NCBI GenBank assembly: GCA_903898675.1
Contig: CAIUGM010000008.1
Location: forward strand, 94,621-158,620
Direction: 5' to 3'
From: an uncultured Verrucomicrobiota bacterium
GTDB lineage: Bacteria; Verrucomicrobiota; Verrucomicrobiia; Opitutales; Opitutaceae
DNA length: 64,000 nt
Below, one piece after another: positions 8,016 to 17,729 of the stretch (its first letter is position 1; each line of letters opens with the position of its first letter). The notes under the pieces were generated by a model. The model was given only the letters and a program-made list of their open reading frames with translations, was not told the DNA's origin and did not search any database. Made by a program: the position numbers and the translations under genes.

Positions 8016-8630
8016 ATGCTCCTGATCCCCACCCTGCTTTGCCCCAAATCCTGGGAATCCATGTCCGGCGACGAGACCCGGCGTTTTTGCACCTACTGCA
8101 AAAAACACGTCCACAACCTGGCCGCCTTATCAAGCAATGAGCGCCTGGCGCTCCTCAGTTCGCCCGCCGCCTCGATCTGCAGCCGCTACCGGGTGGCCAT
8201 CCGGCGGCCGGTCAAGGGCATGGAAGCACCCTACCTCCAGCATCTGGTCAAATACGGCGCCGGGGTCGCCCTCACGGGCTCGGTCCTCCTCGTGCTGTGG
8301 GAGATGCACGGGCAAACGGAGCAACAGAAGTATTATCGCACCGGCACCGGGGCAAACTGCGCGATGCCGAAGAATCTTTATACCGAGCACCGGTCCCAAT
8401 TACTGGGTGAAATGTATGTGCGACCGCGCCCTGCACCGAAATCGGAGCCGGCCAATCCTGAAACGGTTTCGACGCCCACGCACCTCGACTTGCACTTGGA
8501 TTCGGCGGTGATCGACGCATTGATCGATAACACCCAGCCACTGATATCTGTCCCCAAGCCGGAATTACCGTTGGAAATAAAGCAAGCAAAAGGCCGGCGC
8601 CCGGCCGGCCTTCGTAGTTCAAGAACTTAA
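8016..8630 (+). CDS. Cys-motif membrane protein of unknown function
   Basis: 204 aa. The N-terminus has a compact cysteine pattern: CPKSWESMSGDETRRFCTYC, then KKHVHNLAALSSNERLALLS and ...ICSRYR. Spacing C-x(15)-C-x(2)-C plus a later Cys, with 'W..M.G.E..RFC..C...V.NL..L...E', recurs in many proteins of Planctomycetes, Verrucomicrobia and Bacteroidetes, but I know of no assigned function. It may bind a metal. A hydrophobic helix follows (YGAGVALTGSVLLVLWEM, about residues 77-95), then a Pro-rich, probably extracytoplasmic tail. The last 14 codons run through the lpdA terminator, so the true C-terminus may be partly non-conserved. Start chosen at the first ATG before the Cys motif. Confidence 0.65.
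   Translation: MLLIPTLLCPKSWESMSGDETRRFCTYCKKHVHNLAALSSNERLALLSSPAASICSRYRVAIRRPVKGMEAPYLQHLVKYGAGVALTGSVLLVLWEMHGQTEQQKYYRTGTGANCAMPKNLYTEHRSQLLGEMYVRPRPAPKSEPANPETVSTPTHLDLHLDSAVIDALIDNTQPLISVPKPELPLEIKQAKGRRPAGLRSSRT
8587..8612 (-). terminator. Rho-independent terminator of lpdA
   Basis: Read leftward: AAGGCCGG, a 7-base loop, CCGGCCTT, then TTTGC. The perfect 8-bp GC-rich stem lies about 60 bases beyond the lpdA stop. It also sits inside the 3' end of the convergent Cys-motif gene and may stop both transcripts. Confidence 0.7.
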
Positions 8631-8672
8631 AACTTACGCCTATCGCTTACCGCCGCGGCGCCCCGCGCCGCA

Positions 8673-10067
8673 TCAGATATGAATCGCCTCGTTGGTCGTG
8701 GCGGCGGCGGCCTCGGCCAGCGCCTCCGACAAGGTCGGGTGCGCGTGGATGGTGTGGTGGATTTCCTCGATCGTGGCCTCGAGGTTGATCGCGAGACCAT
8801 ACTCGGCGATCAGCTCGGTGGCTTCGTTGCCGATGATGTGGACGCCGAGGATCTCACCGGTCTTGGCGTCGCTGATGACCTTCACAAAACCCTCGGAGTC
8901 ACCGGAGGCCACGGCCTTGCCGGACGCGGTGAACGGGAACTTGCCGACCTTGTAGTCCAGTTTCTTTTCCTTGCAGGCCTTCTCGGTCAGCCCGGTGCTG
9001 GCGACTTGGGGCTGGCAATACGTGCAGCCCGGGAAACCGGCGACCTGCTTGGGCTTGCTGTGGCCGAACATACCATTGACGGCGTTGACCGCGCGGAAAG
9101 TGGCGACGTGCGCCAGCCAGGGCGGGCCCTGGATGTCACCCGCAGCGTAGATCCCGGGCACGCTGGTCTGGTAATCGGGGCCGACCTTCACAAAGCCGCG
9201 GTCGGTGTCGACCTTCACCTTGGTCGAGAACAGGCCGTCGAGGGCGGACGTGATGCCGATGGCCACGAGCACGGTCTCGGCCTCGACCTCGGTGGTCTGG
9301 CCGTCCTTCACGAGATTGATCTTCACCGACTTGTCGCCGACGCGGATGTTTTCGCTCTTGGTGTTGGTGTGGACCGCGATCCCCTGCTTGGTGAAGCTGC
9401 GCTCCAGGGTGCGGGCAATCTCCTCGTCCTCCACCGGCAAAATCTGCGGCAGCATCTCAACCAGCGTCACCTTGCAGCCGAAGGCATTGAAGAAATAGGC
9501 GAACTCCACGCCGATGGCACCGGCCCCGATGATCACCATCGATTTCGGCAGCGCCTTCGGCACCAGGGCCTCGCGGGAGGTCATCACGCGGACGCCGTCG
9601 ACCGGCAGACCCGGCAGCGGCTTGGGCTTCTGGCCCGTCGCGATCATGATGTTTTTGGTCCGGAAAAACTTCCCCTTGTGCTCGCCCTCGATGATCTCGA
9701 CCATGCCCGGGACGGTGACCTGGCCCTTGCCGACGAAGTAATCGACCTTGTTCTTCTTGAACAGGAATTCGATGCCCTTGGACATCTGCGTCGAGACCCC
9801 GCGCGAGCGCTGCATGACCTTCTCGAAGTCAAACGACAGCCCCTGCACGCTGAAGCCGAAGAACTCCGCCTTCTGAAACGTGCGATAGACCTCCGCGCTC
9901 TTGAGCAGTGCCTTGGTCGGGATGCAGCCCCAGTTGAGGCAGGTGCCGCCGGCGCGCTCCATTTCGATGCAGGCGACCTTCTTGCCCAGCTGGCCGGCGC
10001 GGATCGCGCCCGCGTAACCCGCGGGACCACCGCCGATGACTACCAAGTCGTAAATATCGTCTGCCAT
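8673..10067 (-). CDS. lpdA: Dihydrolipoyl dehydrogenase (E3)
   Basis: 464 aa flavoprotein, the normal length. E3 reoxidises dihydrolipoamide of 2-oxoacid dehydrogenase and glycine cleavage complexes using NAD+. Visible in order: FAD-binding GGGPAGYAGAIRAGQLG, redox disulfide GGTCLNWGCIPTKALL, NAD-binding GAGAIGVEFAYFFNAFG, second FAD motif YAAGDI, and the C-terminal active-site HAHPTLSEALAEA with the His-Glu pair. No E1 or E2 gene is nearby, so which complex it serves is open. It is transcribed alone, ending at the terminator at 8587-8612. Confidence 0.95.
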   Translation of the reverse strand: MADDIYDLVVIGGGPAGYAGAIRAGQLGKKVACIEMERAGGTCLNWGCIPTKALLKSAEVYRTFQKAEFFGFSVQGLSFDFEKVMQRSRGVSTQMSKGIEFLFKKNKVDYFVGKGQVTVPGMVEIIEGEHKGKFFRTKNIMIATGQKPKPLPGLPVDGVRVMTSREALVPKALPKSMVIIGAGAIGVEFAYFFNAFGCKVTLVEMLPQILPVEDEEIARTLERSFTKQGIAVHTNTKSENIRVGDKSVKINLVKDGQTTEVEAETVLVAIGITSALDGLFSTKVKVDTDRGFVKVGPDYQTSVPGIYAAGDIQGPPWLAHVATFRAVNAVNGMFGHSKPKQVAGFPGCTYCQPQVASTGLTEKACKEKKLDYKVGKFPFTASGKAVASGDSEGFVKVISDAKTGEILGVHIIGNEATELIAEYGLAINLEATIEEIHHTIHAHPTLSEALAEAAAATTNEAIHI

Positions 10068-10235
10068 AGTTGGATTTTGTGAGGGGCAAAGTCGCCGCGG
10101 CCAGCGGCTGCGTCAAATTGAAAGTCATTCGGAAAGTACCGGATCAAGGCAAATCGCGGAAACGCGGAAGAACTGAACTACGGAAGCCCGGCCAATTCGC
10201 GTCATCCGCCCTTTCGCCCTTTCGCGATCTCCTCC

Positions 10236-10652
10236 TCAGATATCGATCACATCATCCCGCTTGCCCATGGGGGCGGCGGGCGGCGTTCCGGGCGGCTTCG
10301 GCGGGGTCAGCAGCCGGTTGAGCACCAGATTGGTCACGCTGACGATCAACGCCCCCAGCATGGCCGCGCCGAAAGTCGAAACATGGAAGCCATCGACCAG
10401 CCGCCCGACGAAATAGAACAGCAGGGCATTGATGATCCAGATGCCGATGCCGAGCGTGAGGACGATGAAAGGCAGCGTGAAAAGCAGCAAAAGCGGCTTC
10501 AGGACGGCATTGAAGAAACTCAGGACCAGCACGACGACCAGCAGGGTGCCACCCGTGTCGTAGCTGATGCCGCGCACGATCTTCGTGCTAAGCCAGACCC
10601 CGACGGCGAGCACCATCCATCGTACCAGCAGATTGACGAACGCGTTGTTCAT
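10236..10652 (-). CDS. Four-helix holin-like membrane protein (PF04020 type)
   Basis: 138 aa, nearly all hydrophobic, with about four transmembrane helices and a short charged tail (GKRDDVIDI). It matches the 'phage holin superfamily IV / Mycobacterial 4 TMS' proteins. Typical segments are FFNAVLKPLLLLFTLPFIVL, LGIGIWIINALLFYFVGRLV and the Gly-rich FGAAMLGALIVSVTNLVLN. Despite the family name there is no phage context, and such proteins are widespread chromosomal genes of unknown role. The 168-base gap to lpdA (10068-10235) holds only short repeated words such as CCCTTTCGCCCTTTCGCG. It is divergent from the glycosyltransferase gene. Confidence 0.8.
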   Translation of the reverse strand: MNNAFVNLLVRWMVLAVGVWLSTKIVRGISYDTGGTLLVVVLVLSFFNAVLKPLLLLFTLPFIVLTLGIGIWIINALLFYFVGRLVDGFHVSTFGAAMLGALIVSVTNLVLNRLLTPPKPPGTPPAAPMGKRDDVIDI

Positions 10653-10694
10653 TGAATGATGTCCCTACTTTTTGCCGCGGACCCCCGCGGAGCA

Positions 10695-11780
10695 ATGAAA
10701 ATTCTCATCGTCCAGGACTACCTCCGCAGCGGCGGCACCGAACGCCAGTCCGTGTTCATGGCCACGGCTTTCGCCAAGGCCGGGCACGAGGTCACCCTGC
10801 TGACCTTCCGTCCGCGCGGCGTACTGGAATTGGACGCCGGGCAGCAGCCCTTCGCCTTCCGGTCGCTGCAGCCGTTCGACACCCGCCTCGACTGGTTTGC
10901 CCCGGGCCTGCTCGGGGCCGCCGAGGAAGCCGCCCCCGACCTCGTGCTCTGCATGGGTCGCATGGCGAACTGCTATGCCGGCTTCATCCAGCGCCGCCTC
11001 CCCCGCGCGGCGGTGGTGTGCACGATGCGCACCGGCAAGGCCCTGCCCGCCCTTTTTCTGCGTTCCATGCGGCTGTGCCGGCACGTCATTGCCAACAGCC
11101 ACGTCGCCAAGCGCGTCCTCACCGACCAGCACGACATCCCTTCCCACAAGATCACGGTCATCCATAATTCCGTCCTGGGCTTCACCGACGAGACCGCGCC
11201 GCGCAACCAGGCCCTGCGCCGCTACCATGGCGCCAACCAGAGCACCGTCGTGCTGGTCAACGTGGCGATGTTCCGGCCCGAGAAGAACCAGCGCGAACTG
11301 ATTGAGATCTGCGCCAAGCTCCCCGGCTACCTCGACTGGCAGCTCTGGCTCGCCGGCGAGGGCCCGGCCCGAAAAAAATGCGAACGCCTGGCCCACGACC
11401 TCGGCCTCGGCGCCCGCGTCAAGTTCCTCGGCTACCAGTCCGACCCGGCCCCCCTGTACCTCGCCTCGGATATCGCCGTGCTCGCCTCGCAAAGCGAGTC
11501 GCTGTCGAATTTCCTGATCGAGGCCCAGCTCCACGGGTTGCCCGCGGTGGCCTATGACATTGTCGGGGTCGGCGAATGCTTTGTGCCGGACCGGTCGGGC
11601 TGCCTGATCGCCAACCTCGACCAACCCGGCTTTGTCGCCGCCCTCGACCGCCTGATCCGGAACCCCGCCCAGCGCCAGCGGTTCGGGGAACTCGGCCGCC
11701 AGCATGCCCAGGCCAATTTCGTGCCCGAGCGGCAGGTCCAGGCACATCTCACGCTCTTCCGGGAAGTGACAAAGGGCTAG
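10695..11780 (+). CDS. Glycosyltransferase, GT4/GT-B family
   Basis: 361 aa with two Rossmann-like halves. The N-terminus MKILIVQDYLRSGGTERQSV is the acceptor-side pattern (a GG.E/ER loop). The C-terminal half begins VLVNVAMFRPEKNQRELIEI and contains LWLAGEGPARKKCERLAHDL, VKFLGYQSD and the nucleotide-sugar E-x7-E motif as SESLSNFLIEAQLHGLPAVA. It transfers a sugar from an NDP-sugar, probably to a cell-envelope glycan; donor and acceptor are unknown. I chose 10695 rather than an ATG at 10656 because the conserved domain starts there. It stands alone, with no polysaccharide cluster around it. Confidence 0.88.
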   Translation: MKILIVQDYLRSGGTERQSVFMATAFAKAGHEVTLLTFRPRGVLELDAGQQPFAFRSLQPFDTRLDWFAPGLLGAAEEAAPDLVLCMGRMANCYAGFIQRRLPRAAVVCTMRTGKALPALFLRSMRLCRHVIANSHVAKRVLTDQHDIPSHKITVIHNSVLGFTDETAPRNQALRRYHGANQSTVVLVNVAMFRPEKNQRELIEICAKLPGYLDWQLWLAGEGPARKKCERLAHDLGLGARVKFLGYQSDPAPLYLASDIAVLASQSESLSNFLIEAQLHGLPAVAYDIVGVGECFVPDRSGCLIANLDQPGFVAALDRLIRNPAQRQRFGELGRQHAQANFVPERQVQAHLTLFREVTKG

Positions 11781-11870
11781 GCCGGGATCGCGGCGATTCC
11801 CCGGACACCTCCGCTGCTGACAGCATTATGTCAGGAGACACCCGCCGCCACACTCCCGGGTTTGCATTCC

Positions 11871-11902
11871 GGTAATTCGTGCTCATTTGTGCCAGCAGTG
11901 CC
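11871..11902. repeat. ATTCGTG/CATTTGTG word repeat at the uvrA start
   Basis: GGTAATTCGTGCTCATTTGTGCC resembles the ATTAGTG.../CATTAGTGG words at 34558-34590. It spans possible uvrA start codons and makes the true start uncertain. Confidence 0.4.
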
Positions 11903-14900
11903 GCCCAAACCCGCCCCCGAGTCCATTCGCCTGCGCGGCGTCCGCCAGAACAACCTCAAGGGTTTTGACCTCGATCTACCACTCGGGAAATTCATCGTCG
12001 TCACCGGCCTGAGCGGGGCCGGCAAGTCCTCGCTGGTGTTTGATACGCTCCACGCCGAGGGACAACGGCGCTACGTCGAGACCTTTTCCGCCTACACCCG
12101 GCAGTTCCTGGACCTGCTGGACAAGCCCAAGGTCGATTCCATCGAGAACATCCGGCCCTCCATTGCCATCGAGCAGACCAACACGGTCAAGACCTCGCGA
12201 TCCACCGTCGGCACGATGACCGAGCTGACGGACTTCGCCAAGGTCTGGTTCAGCCACGTCGCCGGGTGCTTTGATCCGGCCACCGGCGAGAAGGTCGAGG
12301 ACGACAACCCGCAGACCATCTGGGCCAAGACCCATGCAGCGCATGGCACGGCGAACCTGCTGCTCTGCTTCCGCATCGCCAAGCCGGATAACTTGGCGTG
12401 GACCGAAGTGCTGACGAGCATCAAGGGCCAGGGCTACACCCGGGTGCTGGCGTCGAAGGAAAAGTCGAAGACCGATCTGATGCTATACAAGATCGATGGC
12501 CTCTTAAGCCAGCCTTCGGCCGCCGCCCTTCGTCATTCGACTTTCCTCTTTGTCGTCCAAGACCGTCTGGCCATCACCGCCGACAACAAGGCCCGCTTCC
12601 TCGAGGCCACCGAAGCCGCCCTGCACTTCGGCAAGGGCGAGGTTTACCTGTTTGAGAATCTGAAATCTGAAATCTCCGATTTGAGCTTTATCGGCGCCGG
12701 CCATTACTCCCGCGGCCTGCATTCGCCCAAGACCGGCCGGACCTTCCGTGCCGCCTCACCGGGGATGTTCTCCTTCAACTCCCCGCTCGGCGCTTGCCCG
12801 AAATGCCGGGGCTTTGGCCGCGTCATCGACATCGACTACCGCCTCGCCGTCCCCGACCACTCCGTCTCGATCAACGACGGCGCCATCAAGCCGTGGGAAG
12901 GGGAAGTCTACGGTGAATCCAAGCGCGACCTGCTCACGTTCACCAAGAAAAGAGGCATCCCCACCAACGTCCCGTTCGCCGCGCTCACACCCGAGCAGAA
13001 GGCCTTCGTCATCGACGGCGAGCCCGGCTACGGCAAGGAGAACGGCAAGGAATGGCCCAAGTATTGGTACGGCCTGAAGGGCTTCTTCCGTTACCTTGAG
13101 AAGACGACGTACAAGATGCACGTGCGCGTCTTCCTCTCGCGCTTCCGGACCTACAACCAATGCCCGGAGTGCCACGGAGCCCGGCTGCAACCCGAAGCCC
13201 TCTGCTGGAAATGGCAGGGCACCACGCTGCCCAGTCTCTATCAACTCCCGGTGAGTGAACTGCTCGCGCTGATGCAGTCGGCGGGAGACTCCGCGGTGCC
13301 ACCGGATTCGGCGTCCGGCCATCACCAGCGCGATCTGGCCTATGAGTCCATGGTCACCCGCCTGCGCTACCTCGCCCAGGTCGGCCTCGGGTACCTGACC
13401 CTCGACCGCACGTCGCGCACCCTTTCCGGCGGCGAGGTCCAGCGCGTCAATCTCACTTCCTGCCTCGGCACCTCGCTGGTCGACACGCTGTTCGTCCTCG
13501 ATGAACCGTCCGTCGGCCTGCATCCGCGCGATATCGACCGGCTCCTCGGCATCATCCGGACCCTGACGGACACGGGCAACACCGTCGTCGTGGTCGAGCA
13601 CGACGAGGCGATGATCCGGGCCGCCGACCACGTCGTGGAGGTCGGGCCCGAGCCCGGTGCGCGCGGTGGCGAAATTGTCTTTCAGGGGACCGTGCCCGCC
13701 ATGCTGGCTTCGCCCCGCAGCATCACCGGCGCCTATTTTTCGGGCCGCCAGCGCATCGACGCGCCGGCCCAGCGCCGGCCGAAGCCGGCCGCCTGGCTGC
13801 GTTTCACCAACGCCACGAAGCACAATATCCAGCACCTGGATTTCCGCCTGCCGCTGCAGCGCCTGGTCTGCCTGTCCGGCGTGTCCGGCTCGGGCAAGTC
13901 CACGCTGCTCGACAATGTCATCCACCAGGGCCTGCTGACGCAGCGCAACCTGATGACCGATGATCCGGCGTCGTTCGCCTCGATCCAGTCCGACCTGCCT
14001 TTCTCCGAGGTCGTGCTCGTCGACCAGTCGCCGTTGAGCCGGACTCCGCGCTCAAATCCCGCCCTCTACTGCGAGGCCTGGGAGTTGATCCGGGAGCTCT
14101 ACGCCACGGTGCCCGCCGCCCAGGAAGCGGGCTTCAGTCCGTCGACGTTTTCCTTCAACAGCGGCGAGGGCCGCTGCGACCACTGCCAGGGCCTCGGCAG
14201 CGAACGCGTGGAAATGCAGTTCCTCTCCGATGTCTTCGTGCCCTGCCCCATCTGCGAGGGCCGGCGCTTCAAGCCGGAGGTGCTGGCCATCGTCTGGAAC
14301 GGCCGGTCCGTAGCGGGCCTGCTCGCCACCACGATTGCGGATGCGCTGCCACTGTTTGCCGGTCACGCCGAAATCCAGCAGCGCCTGGCCGCGCTCGACG
14401 AGGTCGGGCTGGGCTACCTCCCGCTCGGCCAGCCGCTGAATACGCTCAGCGGTGGCGAATCGCAGCGCCTCAAGCTCGTGCGCTACCTTTCGGACTACGC
14501 CAGCGATGCGCAAATTCCGGCGCAAGATTCTGGAATCCCACCGCCCAAGTCTCAAATTCCAGCCGGCGCGCTGCTCCTGCTGGACGAGCCCACCACCGGC
14601 CTGCACCGGCACGACGTGAAGCGGTTGCTCGCCGTCCTGCAGCGCATCGTGGACCAGGGCCACAGCGTCGTGGTGATTGAGCACAACCTCGACGTCCTGA
14701 AGTCCGCCGACTGGATCCTTGAGGTTGGCCCGGAAGCCGGCTCCGGCGGCGGCCGCATCGTCGCCGAGGGTCCGCCCGAGGCCATCGCCCGCGCCGACAC
14801 CGCCACCTCCCCCTTCCTCCGCGACGCCCTGTCACTTGGTAACGCAATACGTTACAACGGATCGGAACTGATGGCGGCGGAGGATCCGGCACCTTATCAG

Positions 14901-17705
14901 GCGGGCCTGACCCTCGGGGCCAGCGAACTGACCGTGATCGGGGCCCGGGAGAACAACCTCAAGAACATCTCGCTGACCATTCCGCACCGGCAGCTGACGG
15001 TCGTCACCGGCGTCTCGGGCTCGGGCAAGTCCACGCTGGCCTTCGACATCATCTTTGCCGAGGGCCAGCGGCGCTTCATGGAGTCGATGTCCCCGTATGC
15101 GCGGCAGTTCGTGGAGCAACTGCCGCGACCCGACATGGACCGGCTGACCGGGATTCCCCCGACCGTCGCGATCGAGCAGCGCGTCACGCGCGGGTCGCGC
15201 AAGTCGACCGTCGCCACCATCACCGAGGTCGCCCAGTACCTCCGCCTCCTCTACGCCCGGCTCGGCATCCAGCACCACCCGGAAACCGGCCGCGCCGTGA
15301 CGCCCCTTTCGCCCGGCCAGTTGCGCCGGCTCCTCGACAAGGTCGTCGCCTCGCCCGCGGGCCGCAAGGCGAAGCACCTGTACCTGTGCGCCCCGCTCAT
15401 CCGCGGCCGCAAGGGCCACCATGAGCCGATCGCCAAGTGGATTGAAAGGCAGGGTTACGCACTCATGCGCGCGGACGGCCGGCTGCTGCGCGTCGACACG
15501 TTCCAGAAACTCGATCGCTACAAGGAGCATGATGTTGAGGTCGTGGTCTGCGACCTGAAGTCGCAGATTGGCAGCCGAAAGCCGAAAGCCGAAGGTCGAA
15601 AGTCCGGAGCGGGCAAAATCGACCCTCGTCCCTCGTCCTTCGATTCTCCAGCGCGAGCGCTGGAGACCGCCCTTCGTCTCGGCAAAGGCGCGTGCTTCCT
15701 CGTCACGCCCACGGGCCAGGTCCTCTCCTGGTTCTCCACCACCCGCACGGACATCGCCTCCGGGGAATCCTTCCCCGAGCTCGACCCCAAGCATTTCTCC
15801 TTCAATTCGCCGAAGGGCTGGTGCCCGACGTGCCGCGGTCACGGACGCATCTACGACTGGATGCTGCAGCCGGATGAGGACGAGGAAAGGTCGCCGGAGG
15901 TGGCTGACGCACTGCGCAGCTTCGATCCCGCTGATCCCGCCTCACACGGCAAGGCGTGCCCGACCTGTCACGGCGAACGGCTCAACCGCATCGCCCGGGC
16001 GGTGAAACTGCCGCTCAAGCAGGGTGAACCCATCAGCCTGCCGACGCTCGTGGGACTTACGCCCGCCGGCCTGATCGCCCAGCTGCGCAACCTGCAGCTG
16101 GAGGCCCGCGGCAAGCTCATCACCCAGGACATCGTGCCCCAGATCGAGGAGCGGCTGCGCTTTCTCGGCCAGGTCGGTTTGGATTACCTGGAGATGGACC
16201 GTCCGACCGAGACGCTCTCCGGCGGCGAGGCCCAGCGCATCCGGCTGGCGGCCCAGCTCGGTTCCAACCTTTCCGGTGTGCTCTATGTCCTCGACGAACC
16301 TTCCATCGGCTTGCACGCCCGGGACAACGACCGGCTGATCGACACGCTGATCACCCTGCGCGAGAAGGGTAACACCCTGCTGGTCGTAGAGCACGACGAC
16401 GGCGTCATGGCACGCGCCGACCGGATCATCGACCTCGGCCCGGGCGCGGGCATCCACGGTGGTACCGTGCTCGCGAACGACACACCGGCCGAACTGCGCA
16501 AGAATGCCGGCTCACTCACCGGCCTCTATCTCGACAAGGGGATCAAGCACCCGCTGAGGGGAAAGTATCGGGAAATCCCAAAGGCCAAAATCCAAACGCC
16601 AAAAATTCCTGCGTGGCTGGATCTCACCGGGATCAATTTCCGCAACCTGAAAAACGAGTCGCTGCACCTCCCGCTCGGGCGGCTGATCATGGTGTGCGGG
16701 CCGAGCGGCGCGGGCAAATCCACGCTTTTCCGCGACATCCTGCATCCGGCCGTAAGCTGCGCCATCAAGCAGCGGAAGGCCCGGCTCACCGGCCAGGACT
16801 TCGCGCGTCTCACCGGGTTTGAAGCAGAATCGAAAATCGGGAACCAAAAAACCCCAACCCTGTTCGCCGCCCTCACCGGCGCCCACGGCTTCAAGACCGT
16901 CGTCGAAGTGGACCAGTCGCCCATTGGCAAGACGCCGCGTTCCACGCCCGCCACCTACCTGGGGATCTTCGACCTGATCCGCCAGTTCTTCGCCTCGCTG
17001 CCGGAGTCCAAGATGCGCGGGTACACCGCAAGCCGTTTCTCGTTCAACACCGCCGGCGGGCGCTGCCTGACCTGCTCGGGCGCCGGGCGCATCAAGCTGG
17101 AGATGGCTTTCATGCCCGATTCCTACTTGCCGTGCGACGACTGCGGCGGCTCGCGCTATGGCCCGGAGCTGGCCGACATCACCTGGAAAGGCAAAACCGT
17201 CGGCCAGGTGCTGAAGCTTTCCTTTGATGAGGCGGCGGTGTTCTTCGATTTCCACTCACAGCTCTCCCAGGTCTGCCGGCTGATGGTGGACTGCGGCCTT
17301 GGCTACCTCACGCTCGGGCAAAGCAGCCCGTCCCTGTCCGGCGGCGAGGCGCAGCGCCTGAAGCTCGTCACCGAGCTGACCAAGGGCCTGCAAACCTACC
17401 AGGAACGCTCCCGCGGCATCGCGATCCGCAACCTCTACCTGCTGGAGGAGCCGACCATCGGCCTGCACCTGAGCGACTGCGAAAAACTCATCGACGTGCT
17501 GCACAACCTCGTGGAGCAGGGCCACAGCGTCGTGGTGATCGAGCACCATATGGATCTGCTCGCCGAGGCCGACTACATCATCGAACTCGGGCCGGGCGGC
17601 GGACCCAACGGCGGTGAGATTCTTTATCAGGGCCCGCTCGCCGGACTGCTCAAGGTGAAGGGGAGCCCGACGGCGCCGTATCTGCGCTTAAAACTGAAGA
17701 GTTGA
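11889..17705 (+). CDS. uvrA: Double-length UvrA (two fused UvrA units, four ABC ATPase domains)
   Basis: About 1,938 aa, twice the usual 940-aa UvrA, the damage-recognition ATPase of nucleotide excision repair. Two complete UvrA units are fused head to tail. Walker A motifs are GLSGAGKSS (about residue 40), GVSGSGKST (660), GVSGSGKST (1040) and GPSGAGKST (1604). ABC signatures are LSGGEVQR (510), LSGGESQR (854), LSGGEAQR (1443) and LSGGEAQR (1815). Each half keeps its zinc-binding CxxC pairs, for example CDHCQGLG...CPICEGRR and CLTCSGAG...CDDCGGSR. Chlamydial UvrA has the same double architecture (about 1,790 aa, from memory). An open TTG exists at 11862, but GTG 11889 is nearer the conserved start [19 protein letters not shown]. 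Several low-complexity inserts interrupt the frame (listed separately). All four ATPase sites look intact. Confidence 0.93.
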   Translation: MPAVPPKPAPESIRLRGVRQNNLKGFDLDLPLGKFIVVTGLSGAGKSSLVFDTLHAEGQRRYVETFSAYTRQFLDLLDKPKVDSIENIRPSIAIEQTNTVKTSRSTVGTMTELTDFAKVWFSHVAGCFDPATGEKVEDDNPQTIWAKTHAAHGTANLLLCFRIAKPDNLAWTEVLTSIKGQGYTRVLASKEKSKTDLMLYKIDGLLSQPSAAALRHSTFLFVVQDRLAITADNKARFLEATEAALHFGKGEVYLFENLKSEISDLSFIGAGHYSRGLHSPKTGRTFRAASPGMFSFNSPLGACPKCRGFGRVIDIDYRLAVPDHSVSINDGAIKPWEGEVYGESKRDLLTFTKKRGIPTNVPFAALTPEQKAFVIDGEPGYGKENGKEWPKYWYGLKGFFRYLEKTTYKMHVRVFLSRFRTYNQCPECHGARLQPEALCWKWQGTTLPSLYQLPVSELLALMQSAGDSAVPPDSASGHHQRDLAYESMVTRLRYLAQVGLGYLTLDRTSRTLSGGEVQRVNLTSCLGTSLVDTLFVLDEPSVGLHPRDIDRLLGIIRTLTDTGNTVVVVEHDEAMIRAADHVVEVGPEPGARGGEIVFQGTVPAMLASPRSITGAYFSGRQRIDAPAQRRPKPAAWLRFTNATKHNIQHLDFRLPLQRLVCLSGVSGSGKSTLLDNVIHQGLLTQRNLMTDDPASFASIQSDLPFSEVVLVDQSPLSRTPRSNPALYCEAWELIRELYATVPAAQEAGFSPSTFSFNSGEGRCDHCQGLGSERVEMQFLSDVFVPCPICEGRRFKPEVLAIVWNGRSVAGLLATTIADALPLFAGHAEIQQRLAALDEVGLGYLPLGQPLNTLSGGESQRLKLVRYLSDYASDAQIPAQDSGIPPPKSQIPAGALLLLDEPTTGLHRHDVKRLLAVLQRIVDQGHSVVVIEHNLDVLKSADWILEVGPEAGSGGGRIVAEGPPEAIARADTATSPFLRDALSLGNAIRYNGSELMAAEDPAPYQAGLTLGASELTVIGARENNLKNISLTIPHRQLTVVTGVSGSGKSTLAFDIIFAEGQRRFMESMSPYARQFVEQLPRPDMDRLTGIPPTVAIEQRVTRGSRKSTVATITEVAQYLRLLYARLGIQHHPETGRAVTPLSPGQLRRLLDKVVASPAGRKAKHLYLCAPLIRGRKGHHEPIAKWIERQGYALMRADGRLLRVDTFQKLDRYKEHDVEVVVCDLKSQIGSRKPKAEGRKSGAGKIDPRPSSFDSPARALETALRLGKGACFLVTPTGQVLSWFSTTRTDIASGESFPELDPKHFSFNSPKGWCPTCRGHGRIYDWMLQPDEDEERSPEVADALRSFDPADPASHGKACPTCHGERLNRIARAVKLPLKQGEPISLPTLVGLTPAGLIAQLRNLQLEARGKLITQDIVPQIEERLRFLGQVGLDYLEMDRPTETLSGGEAQRIRLAAQLGSNLSGVLYVLDEPSIGLHARDNDRLIDTLITLREKGNTLLVVEHDDGVMARADRIIDLGPGAGIHGGTVLANDTPAELRKNAGSLTGLYLDKGIKHPLRGKYREIPKAKIQTPKIPAWLDLTGINFRNLKNESLHLPLGRLIMVCGPSGAGKSTLFRDILHPAVSCAIKQRKARLTGQDFARLTGFEAESKIGNQKTPTLFAALTGAHGFKTVVEVDQSPIGKTPRSTPATYLGIFDLIRQFFASLPESKMRGYTASRFSFNTAGGRCLTCSGAGRIKLEMAFMPDSYLPCDDCGGSRYGPELADITWKGKTVGQVLKLSFDEAAVFFDFHSQLSQVCRLMVDCGLGYLTLGQSSPSLSGGEAQRLKLVTELTKGLQTYQERSRGIAIRNLYLLEEPTIGLHLSDCEKLIDVLHNLVEQGHSVVVIEHHMDLLAEADYIIELGPGGGPNGGEILYQGPLAGLLKVKGSPTAPYLRLKLKS
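12652..12681. repeat. AATCTGAAATCTGAAATC word repeat inside uvrA
   Basis: A simple AT-rich triplicate of AATCTGA/AAATCT within a GC-rich gene, read in frame as [12 protein letters not shown]. It is less GC-rich than the flanking code and looks like an accepted insertion or expansion. Confidence 0.5.
14515..14565. repeat. AAATTCC-type insert inside uvrA
   Basis: CAAATTCCGGCGCAAGATTC, then TGGAATCCCACC...CAAATTCCAG. It is placed between an ABC signature and its Walker B strand ([11 protein letters not shown]), encoding [20 protein letters not shown]. UvrA proteins normally run directly from the signature helix into the Walker B strand here. Confidence 0.6.
15571..15650. repeat. GCCGAAA-type tandem words inside uvrA
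   Basis: Four near-copies of GCCGAAAG (AGCCGAAAGCCGAAAGCCGA...) followed by CCCTCGTCCCTCGTCC. It is in frame as a Lys/Arg/Ser-rich loop ([15 protein letters not shown]...) in a normally short variable region of the third ATPase unit. Confidence 0.55.
16573..16609. repeat. CCAAAGGCCAAAATCC-type insert inside uvrA
   Basis: AAATCCCAAAGGCCAAAATC, then CAAACGCCAAAAATTCC. It lies in frame ([18 protein letters not shown]) at the linker before the fourth ATPase domain. The same words form the intergenic repeats at 51988-52080 and 55842-55989. Confidence 0.65.
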
Positions 17706-17706
17706 T

Positions 17707-17729
17707 AAGCTATCTGAGCTTTTATTTTT
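17707..17729 (+). terminator. Weak terminator after uvrA
   Basis: AAGCT-ATCTG-AGCTT hairpin followed by TTATTTTT, directly after the uvrA stop. The stem is only five base pairs, and it overlaps the stop of the convergent gene at 17722. Confidence 0.4.

Noticed and set aside
10236..10652. Prophage holin
   Set aside because: Family name only; no lysin, capsid, integrase or attachment site is nearby.
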